NCBI GenBank assembly: GCA_020847555.1 | Contig: JADLBT010000426.1 | Span: forward strand, 1 to 5,473 | Direction of reading: 5' to 3' | From: Gemmataceae bacterium | Lineage (GTDB): Bacteria > Planctomycetota > Planctomycetia > Gemmatales > Gemmataceae | Length of the DNA: 5,473 nucleotides | Shown here: positions 1 through 4,483 of the stretch, piece after piece | Layout: every line of letters starts with the position of its first letter | Numbering within the stretch: position 1 is the first letter of the stretch | Notes under the pieces: generated by a model | Told to the model about the DNA's origin: nothing | The model's input: only the letters and a program-made list of their open reading frames with translations | Databases searched by the model: none | Position numbers and translations under genes: made by a program

Positions 1-1
1 G

Positions 2-601
2 ATCACCGACGACCTGAAAGGGATCGCCTCCTCGGTGCGGCCGGGTGATCTGGTGATCTGCCGCAAGAACGCCCCGCTGGTGGGGCTGACGTACCGGCTG
101 GTTCTTGCCGGCGTGCCCGCGGTGATGCGGGGCCGGGAGATCGGCCGCGGCCTGCTCGCCCTGATTACTCGGCTCAAGCCCGCCTCGCTCGCAGACCTGA
201 TCGACAGGTTGGAAGACTATCGCGAACGGGAGGTGCGGAGACTGGTTCGCAAGAGCGCCCCGCAGTCCCAGCACGACAACCTCAACGACCGCTGCGACTG
301 CCTGGGGCAGCTCGCGGCCCAGGTGACGAGTCTGGAGCAACTGGAAACGTTCATCGCGGAGAAGTTCGATGATGCGGCGAAGCCGGGCGCGTCCGTGGTT
401 TTATCGTCCGTCCACCGGGCGAAGGGGCTGGAGGCTGACATGGTCTACGTCCTGGACCCGTCGTCCCTCCCGCTGCGGCGGAAGAACCCGAAGCCGTGGG
501 AAACCCAGCAAGAGTTGAACCTTTGCTACGTGTGTGTCACGAGAGCGAAGAAGACCATCGTGTTCGAGGATCACGTTCCATCCATCTTTGGAGTACGCTA
601 A
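2..601 (+). CDS. UvrD/Rep-like SF1 DNA helicase, C-terminal part (5' truncated)
   Basis: The reading frame is open from the left edge, so the start and the Walker A and B motifs lie outside the window; 199 residues are visible. Three superfamily 1 motifs can be read. Motif IV-like is LVICRKN (fragment residues 17-23), motif V is VHRAKGLEAD (137-146), and motif VI is YVCVTRAKK (176-184). The order and spacing match the C-terminal RecA-like domain of UvrD/Rep/PcrA helicases (UvrD_C_2 type), which couple ATP hydrolysis to 3'-5' movement on single-stranded DNA. The motif VI arginine (R181) is present. The stretch before it reads QELNL rather than the EERRL of cellular UvrD, as in many phage-type relatives. 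The insert between motifs IV and V is short (about 110 residues), so this is a compact enzyme. The stop overlaps the next start (TAATG), indicating one operon with the SSB-like gene. It could instead belong to a RecD/Dda-like SF1 branch; the missing N-terminus would decide. Confidence 0.85.
   Translation: MTDDLKGIASSVRPGDLVICRKNAPLVGLTYRLVLAGVPAVMRGREIGRGLLALITRLKPASLADLIDRLEDYREREVRRLVRKSAPQSQHDNLNDRCDCLGQLAAQVTSLEQLETFIAEKFDDAAKPGASVVLSSVHRAKGLEADMVYVLDPSSLPLRRKNPKPWETQQELNLCYVCVTRAKKTIVFEDHVPSIFGVR
590..593 (+). promoter_or_regulatory. Ribosome binding site of the SSB-like gene
   Basis: GGAG lies seven bases before the ATG at 601, inside the last codons of the helicase gene. It supports 601 as the start rather than an in-frame codon at 496, which would lie inside the helicase frame. 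Confidence 0.6.
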
Positions 602-1176
602 TGTCCGCACCCCACAATCCCTGGGAAAACCAGCAGCAGGGCAACGATTTCGGCGAGCTGGACTCCTACGGCAACGAGTACCGCCCGCAGTACGTCATCG
701 CCACGAAAACCGACTCGCTACCCGACGGCCACTACGACTGCACGATCGTCTCGGCCTCAATGGATCGCATCAACGCGGACCTGGTCGTGCGCATCAACCT
801 CCGCACACAGGACGGCAGCAGTGTCGAATGGCTGCACTGGCTGAACAAGCAGCCTGCGGTCAACGGCCTCTGCGCCGACCTCGCCTCGCTCGGCTTCGAC
901 TCGCACCTGTGGAACACGCCGAACCGCCCCCTCTCCCGCGAGATCCCCGCCGCGGTGGCGAAGCTCGCCGGGATCAAGTTCCGCGCCCTGAAGTCCAGCC
1001 GCCCGGACAACCGCCCCGGGAAGACCGGGAACGTGTTCCACGACTTCCGCGCCGTGGGCCGCATCGACGGACGCCCGATGCCGTCGCTGACCCCGCCCGT
1101 TCAGCCGACGGTGCCCAACGGCGTGCCGCCTGCGGCCCCCGTTGGTGCGGGAAGGGAAGAGGACATCCCTTTTTAG
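601..1176 (+). CDS. DUF669-like single-strand DNA-binding protein with SSB-type C-terminal tail
   Basis: The protein has 191 residues. The start is the ATG that overlaps the helicase stop (TAATG), preceded by GGAG. The core, about residues 38-155, opens with LPDGHYDCTIVSA, resembling the 'P-G-Y-x-V' opening of DUF669 phage proteins. An Arg/Lys-rich stretch follows (KFRALKSSRPDNRPGKTG, 126-143) that could contact DNA. Residues 160-184 form a proline-rich, probably disordered linker. The last six residues are EEDIPF, closely matching the DDDIPF tip of bacterial SSB, where the acidic tail and final Phe recruit partner enzymes. Position between helicase and primase genes fits a strand-coating role. 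The core is not a textbook SSB OB fold by eye, so the DUF669 assignment is a resemblance; the tail is seen directly. DNA binding and partner recruitment are inferred. Confidence 0.75.
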   Translation: MSAPHNPWENQQQGNDFGELDSYGNEYRPQYVIATKTDSLPDGHYDCTIVSASMDRINADLVVRINLRTQDGSSVEWLHWLNKQPAVNGLCADLASLGFDSHLWNTPNRPLSREIPAAVAKLAGIKFRALKSSRPDNRPGKTGNVFHDFRAVGRIDGRPMPSLTPPVQPTVPNGVPPAAPVGAGREEDIPF

Positions 1177-1210
1177 CCCTCTGATTACTCTCCAACTGGT
1201 CCCATTACCC

Positions 1211-1288
1211 GGAGACGTGCCGCCTGTCATACGGCTAAGGCGGGCACTCAAGACGCTGCTGCGCGCCTACGGCTGGCGGTGCGTCTCC
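1211..1288 (+). repeat. Nested inverted repeat in the leader of the primase-helicase gene
   Basis: GGAGACGTGCCGCC (1211-1224) is the reverse complement of GGCGGTGCGTCTCC (1275-1288) at 12 of 14 positions, including a perfect 7-base outer arm. An inner pair AGGCG (1238-1242) and CGCCT (1264-1268) can stack inside it. CCGCCT (1220-1225) can instead pair with AGGCGG (1238-1243), so two folds compete. A direct repeat TACGGCT occurs at 1230-1236 and 1268-1274, each followed by GGCGG (after two extra bases in the first). The element ends five bases before the ribosome binding site. It could be a translational control structure, a protein-binding site or part of an origin; the sequence alone does not decide. 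It occupies most of the 128-base gap between genes. Confidence 0.5.
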
Positions 1289-1292
1289 GTGC

Positions 1293-1299
1293 AAGGAAG
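1293..1299 (+). promoter_or_regulatory. Ribosome binding site of the primase-helicase gene
   Basis: AAGGAAG lies five bases before the ATG at 1305 and directly after the inverted repeat, so folding of the repeat could influence access by ribosomes. Confidence 0.65.
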
Positions 1300-1304
1300 T
1301 CTCG

Positions 1305-3488
1305 ATGAGCGAGCAGATGCTGACGAAGGCTGCTGAGATAGAGCGGGTTTTGCGGGTGTTCTGCGTGCCGGGGCAGGTGTTCTCCGTGCAGGCCCTGTAC
1401 GGGCCCAAGAACGCGAAGTCGTTTGTCACGGGCGACATCGCGGAAGCCGTCCGGATCGTGATTCAATTCGACGAGACGCGGCCAATAGGCGTATACATCA
1501 CGCCAAACCCGGTTCGCCCCGACTGGGCCGGGAAGGCGTTGTTCCCCAAGGACGAAAACATCGTTGAGCGGCGGTGGCTGCTCATCGACTGCGACCCGAT
1601 CCGGCCTTCGGGCGTCTCGTCCACCGAGGCCGAAGCCGCGGCGTCCTGGCGAGTCCTCGACGCCTGCCGGGCACTCCTCGACGGCGCCGGCCTGGTCAAC
1701 GCCGTGATCGGCTTTTCAGGCGGTGGTTGGCACCTGTGCTACCCGGTCCTGCTTCCCAACGACGCCGCAGCCAAGGAACTGATCCGCAGCGTTCTAAGGC
1801 ACCTACAGGAGCAGTTCGGGGCGAAGGCGTCTAAGGAAGAAGATGCCGTACTCAAGGCCGGCGGCTTCCTTCCAACTCCAAAGGCGTCGGTGGACACGTC
1901 CTGCCATGACGCCAAACGAATCTGGCCCGTCTACGGGACGTGGAAGCGGAAAGGTCAGGACTCACCCGATCGGCCGCACCGCCTCACATACCTTGTCCCT
2001 GACCATGGCGCGTACCCGGAGCCTTGGAACCACGACGACGCGGAAGCGAACACCCTGGTACTGCGGGGCCTACCCGCCAAGTGGAAGCGTGAAGAGGAGT
2101 TGCGGCAAGGAACCGCAAACCTCAACATCGACACCTACGTACGTGCGGCTGTGCAGGCGGAACTACACGCGGTCGCAAACGCCCCGGTTGGGGAGAGAAA
2201 CACCCAGCTCAACAAGTCCAGCTTCAGCCTGGGCACACTGGTCGGCGCGGGGGTGCTCTCGGCAGCCGACGCCGGAACGGCTCTGCTCAACGCCGCGATC
2301 GCGGTGGGCCTGTCCGCTGAGGAAGCACGGGCGACGATCCGCAGTGGCTTGAACGCCGGGACTCTCAAGCCCCGGGACCTCACTAACGTCGTCGGCCAGC
2401 AGCAGACGAAACCGCCGATCGACACCAACCAGACTCTGGTGGACCGCGCCTGCGACATCACGCCTCGCATCGTCGAGTGGGTGTGGCCCGGGGTCATCCC
2501 GCTCGGGAAGCTCACGACGTTCGCCGGCATCGGCGGGCTCGGGAAGACGTTCGTCCTCTGCGACATTACGGCCCGCATCACCACCGGCGCCGCCTGGCCG
2601 TTCTCGGGCGGCACCACCGCCCCCCGCGGGCAGGTGCTGTTCATCTCCGGCGAGGACGACCCCGACGACACCCTGGTCCCCCGCCTGATCGAAACCGGGG
2701 CGGACCTCAACCAGGTCACCTTCCTGAAGGCCGCCGTGCAGGACCGCTTCACCCTGGCCGACCTGGACGTCGTCAGGAAGGCCCTGGAGCAAACGGGAGC
2801 CGCCGTGAGACTGGTGGTGATCGACCCGCCCACGGCTTACCTGGGGGGCGTGGACGACCACAAGAACTCCGAGTTACGTGGCCTGCTCTCGCCCCTCGCC
2901 CACCTGGCCCACGAACACCGGCTCGCCATCGTCTTCAACACCCACGTCAACACCCAGGCCGGGAAAGTTGAGGCGATGATGCGCGTCATGGGGTCGGTCG
3001 CCTGGGTCAACGCCGTCCGGGCCGCGCACCTGTTCGTTCGAGACCCCGAAGAGCCGGAACGGCGGCTGTTCCTCCCCATGAAGATGAACCTCGCGAAGGA
3101 ACGGAAAGGGCTGTCCTATGAGATCAGCACTTCCGGCATCCTCGCCCGCGTCAACTGGATCGGCGAGGTGGACGTCACGGCCGACGAGGCGGTCAACAGC
3201 AACGGGCACGGCACGACAAGGCAAAAGGCCGCCGCTGAATGGATCGTCGAGAGGTTCCGTGAAAAGAGAGTCTGGCACGCTCAGGATCTGTTCCGCGACG
3301 GGAAGGCGGACGGCATCAGCCGCAACGCCTTGTTCGAGGCCAAGCGGACGTTGAACCTACCCAAACCGCGGAAGGAGACCGCCCAGGATGGAACGGTCTC
3401 CTGGGTGTGGTGGGTTCCCGAAGACTGGCCCCTTCTGTCTACACCCCAAAACGGTGGGACGCTTGAGTCAAACAACGGCCACCACTGA
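1305..3488 (+). CDS. Primase-helicase: AEP primase domain fused to RepA-like ATPase
   Basis: This 727-residue protein probably makes primers and unwinds DNA at a replication fork or origin. Residues 1-260 carry the archaeo-eukaryotic primase (AEP) motifs: IDCD (94-97, metal-binding D95 and D97), SGGGWH (138-143, nucleotide-binding H143), and VD (D197) followed by RIWPVYGTWKRKG (205-217). Residues 267-355 form a helical linker with the ERNTQLN...GAGVLS...GLSAEEAR pattern seen after many phage primase domains. Residues 385-620 are a RecA-fold ATPase of RepA/AAA_25 type: Walker A GIGGLGKT (408-415), Walker B LVVID (503-507), the NTH motif (545-547) and a candidate arginine finger at R572. Residues 635-705 (TRQKAAAEWIVERF...GISRNALFEAKRTL) look like a winged-helix DNA-binding end. 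All key residues are intact. The ATG is set by AAGGAAG upstream. It has its own leader, unlike the coupled genes around it. Whether it also polymerises DNA (PrimPol-like) cannot be read from the sequence. Confidence 0.9.
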   Translation: MSEQMLTKAAEIERVLRVFCVPGQVFSVQALYGPKNAKSFVTGDIAEAVRIVIQFDETRPIGVYITPNPVRPDWAGKALFPKDENIVERRWLLIDCDPIRPSGVSSTEAEAAASWRVLDACRALLDGAGLVNAVIGFSGGGWHLCYPVLLPNDAAAKELIRSVLRHLQEQFGAKASKEEDAVLKAGGFLPTPKASVDTSCHDAKRIWPVYGTWKRKGQDSPDRPHRLTYLVPDHGAYPEPWNHDDAEANTLVLRGLPAKWKREEELRQGTANLNIDTYVRAAVQAELHAVANAPVGERNTQLNKSSFSLGTLVGAGVLSAADAGTALLNAAIAVGLSAEEARATIRSGLNAGTLKPRDLTNVVGQQQTKPPIDTNQTLVDRACDITPRIVEWVWPGVIPLGKLTTFAGIGGLGKTFVLCDITARITTGAAWPFSGGTTAPRGQVLFISGEDDPDDTLVPRLIETGADLNQVTFLKAAVQDRFTLADLDVVRKALEQTGAAVRLVVIDPPTAYLGGVDDHKNSELRGLLSPLAHLAHEHRLAIVFNTHVNTQAGKVEAMMRVMGSVAWVNAVRAAHLFVRDPEEPERRLFLPMKMNLAKERKGLSYEISTSGILARVNWIGEVDVTADEAVNSNGHGTTRQKAAAEWIVERFREKRVWHAQDLFRDGKADGISRNALFEAKRTLNLPKPRKETAQDGTVSWVWWVPEDWPLLSTPQNGGTLESNNGHH
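3374..3405 (+). repeat. Interleaved inverted repeats inside the primase-helicase 3' end
   Basis: GGAGACCG (3374-3381) pairs perfectly with CGGTCTCC (3394-3401). CCCAGGA (3382-3388) pairs perfectly with TCCTGGG (3399-3405). The two stems overlap at 3399-3401, so they are alternatives. No T-run follows, so this is not an obvious terminator. It lies in codons for the winged-helix tail and may be a chance result of high G+C. Confidence 0.35.
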
Positions 3489-3514
3489 CCTTACAACCGT
3501 ACGGCGACTTCGGG

Positions 3515-3564
3515 ACAGTTGACATGCCGACACTTGAAGCAACCGTACAAGTGTCATGAACTGT
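3515..3564 (+). repeat. Imperfect palindrome with 8-bp perfect core arm
   Basis: The core arms are GACACTTG (3529-3536) and CAAGTGTC (3548-3555), a perfect inverted pair around an 11-base loop. Outside them, ACAGTT (3515-3520) pairs with AACTGT (3559-3564) and CAT (3523-3525) with ATG (3556-3558), giving 17 pairs with two bulges (GA and GCC) on the left arm. One copy of the direct repeat CAACCGTAC spans most of the loop. There is no T-run after it, arguing against a rho-independent terminator. It may be an operator, an origin hairpin or a recombination site. Confidence 0.6.
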
Positions 3565-3617
3565 ACTGGTGGGGCGGGACGGTGGTAAGACGTTGGTGTG
3601 TAAGGGTTTAGTGGATC

Positions 3618-3640
3618 TGTTCCAAGTGTTCCAGTGTTTT
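3618..3640 (+). repeat. Short degenerate tandem repeat TGTTCC(A)AG
   Basis: Three consecutive near-copies, TGTTCCAAG, TGTTCCAG and TGTTTT, sit about 17 bases before the remnant ATG at 3657. The second-copy junction contains CAAGTGT (3623-3629), the same seven bases as in the right arm of the upstream palindrome (3548-3554). Confidence 0.4.
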
Positions 3641-3656
3641 CTTCGGGAAGGGCATC

Positions 3657-3843
3657 ATGAGTGCCGTCAAGGCGATCGAGACGCACTACAAGGGCTACCG
3701 CTTCCGCTCTCGTCTGGAGGCACGCCGGGCGACGTGTCCTTCAGGAGTGGCACACCCTGGGCCGACCCAACTGCGTGGAGCAGTTCATCATCGCCAGGGC
3801 GAACGCCGGACCTGACGGGCGCAGCCGCCCGCTGTTCAACTGA
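3657..3843 (+). pseudogene. Remnant of FRSRLEAR-type phage protein (probable PDDEXK-like), internally deleted
   Basis: From the ATG at 3657, with a GGAAGG-like ribosome site (3646-3651), the frame reads MSAVKAIETHYKGYRFRSRL, then EARRA. The HYKGYRFRSRLEAR string is the characteristic opening of a widespread phage and plasmid protein that usually continues EARWAVFFDALGI and a nuclease-like body well over 100 residues long. Here sense is lost after about residue 25 and the frame stops at 3813-3815 (52 residues). In the +1 frame a protein-like tail (VLQEWHTLGRPNCVEQFIIA, then RANAGPDGRSRPLFN) runs to the stop at 3841-3843. The simplest reading is a frame-disrupting internal deletion near 3725-3740 that joined the head of the gene to its own tail or to a neighbour's tail. 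The body with the expected catalytic residues is missing, so it is very probably inactive. A functional 52-residue microprotein is the less likely alternative. Assignment of the tail is uncertain. Confidence 0.6.
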
Positions 3844-3884
3844 CCTGACCCCCTAACCCGGAACGCATTCCGCCCGACCCGTGC

Positions 3885-3890
3885 AAGGTG
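3885..3890 (+). promoter_or_regulatory. Ribosome binding site that fixes the HNH start
   Basis: AAGGTG lies five bases before the ATG at 3896. It overlaps the first codons that would be used from an upstream GTG at 3881, so the ATG is preferred. Confidence 0.6.
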
Positions 3891-3895
3891 CGCGC

Positions 3896-4483
3896 ATGGC
3901 TGAACCACGTGAAGACACTCCCCGACTCACCGACGCTGACCGGGAACGGTTTTGGGCGAAGGTGGATCGCCGCGGTCCTGACGAATGTTGGCCGTGGACA
4001 CGCTACCTCAACGCGGATGGGTACGGAGTGTTCGGCCACGGTGGACGGGCTGCCGCAAGGACGCTACTCGCCAGTCGGGTGTGCTGGTTCATCACCCGCG
4101 GGGTGTGGCCTTCCGTTTGTGTGCTGCACGACTGTGATAACCCCCGGTGCTGCAACCCGGCACATCTCTTCCTCGGAACGCCTACTGACAACAACGCAGA
4201 TATGAGGCGGAAGGGAAGGCAGGCGAAGGGCGACCGTCACGGCAGTCGGGTTCACCCGGAGCGCGTAGCCCGCGGCGATCGAAGCGGTTCCCGGCGACAC
4301 CCTGAAAAACTTCCCCGCGGTGAAGCCAACCCCCAGGCCCGGCTCAACGCCGATGCCGTCCGGCAGATCAGGGGGCTGCGAGCGGGCGGAATGACGCAAC
4401 AAGCCATCGCACACTGCTTCGGGGTCTCCCGAGCGGCAATCCGAAAGATCCTGAAGCGTCTGACGTGGAGGCACATCCCGTGA
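3896..4483 (+). CDS. HNH endonuclease (HNH_3 type) with C-terminal helix-turn-helix
   Basis: The protein has 195 residues from the ATG preferred by its ribosome site; a GTG at 3881 would add five. Residues 15-68 (RERFWAKV...CWPWTRYLNADGYGVF...LASRVCWF) match the N-terminal part typical of phage HNH nucleases. The catalytic core is VLHDCDNPRCCNPAHLFLGT (76-95) with N99 and D102: H78 as general base, N87/H90/N99 completing the metal site. C75, C80, C85 and C86 could include zinc ligands. Residues 112-141 hold two near-copies of a 15-residue basic repeat (GDRHGSRVHPERVAR, GDRSGSRRHPEKLPR). Residues 142-195 (GEANPQARLNADAVRQIRGL...IAHCFGVSRAAIRKI...WRHI) form a helix-turn-helix that probably recognises the target. 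Such enzymes nick or cut DNA and often act as free-standing homing endonucleases; the target is unknown. The last codons contain the ribosome site and start of the polymerase gene, so the two are translationally coupled. All core residues look intact. Confidence 0.93.
   Translation: MAEPREDTPRLTDADRERFWAKVDRRGPDECWPWTRYLNADGYGVFGHGGRAAARTLLASRVCWFITRGVWPSVCVLHDCDNPRCCNPAHLFLGTPTDNNADMRRKGRQAKGDRHGSRVHPERVARGDRSGSRRHPEKLPRGEANPQARLNADAVRQIRGLRAGGMTQQAIAHCFGVSRAAIRKILKRLTWRHIP
4467..4471 (+). promoter_or_regulatory. Ribosome binding site of the polymerase gene, inside the HNH gene
   Basis: GGAGG lies eight bases before the GTG at 4480, within the HNH codons for Trp191-Arg192. Together with the GTGA overlap it decides the polymerase start and implies coupled translation. 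Confidence 0.7.

Larger units (their letters stand above)
3489..3656 (+). other. Non-coding spacer of lower G+C with clustered repeats
   Basis: No credible coding frame occupies this stretch. It averages roughly 52% G+C against 60-70% in the neighbouring coding lines I counted. It holds a 9-base direct repeat CAACCGTAC (3494-3502 and 3540-3548), an imperfect palindrome (3515-3564), a G-rich, C-poor run (about 3567-3600) and short TGTTCC tandem repeats (3618-3640). Such clustering next to a replication gene is compatible with an origin or a regulator-binding region, but no consensus iteron or DnaA box was recognised. Confidence 0.5.

Noticed and set aside
496..600. Upstream extension of the SSB-like gene in the same frame
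   Set aside because: It would lie inside helicase motif VI codons. The ATG at 601 has GGAG at the right distance and a TAATG overlap.
1220..1243. Rho-independent terminator after the SSB-like gene
   Set aside because: The stem is six pairs with a 12-base loop and no T-run; it fits better as part of the larger leader structure.
2135..2861. Two long minus-strand open frames opposite the ATPase half of the primase-helicase
   Set aside because: They are antisense shadows of a strongly supported gene in G+C-rich sequence, with no recognisable domain and low-complexity composition.
3519..3524. Perfect TTGACA, a possible -35 promoter box
   Set aside because: No acceptable -10 hexamer occurs 16-18 bases downstream, and the hexamer lies inside the palindrome arm.
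3569..3856. A 95-codon plus-strand open frame across the spacer and gene remnant
   Set aside because: It has no ribosome site or family resemblance, and it crosses the FRSRLEAR remnant in a different frame.
3859..3872. Small hairpin CGGAA-CGCA-TTCCG before the HNH gene, possible terminator
   Set aside because: It has only five pairs and no T-run, so it is easily due to chance.
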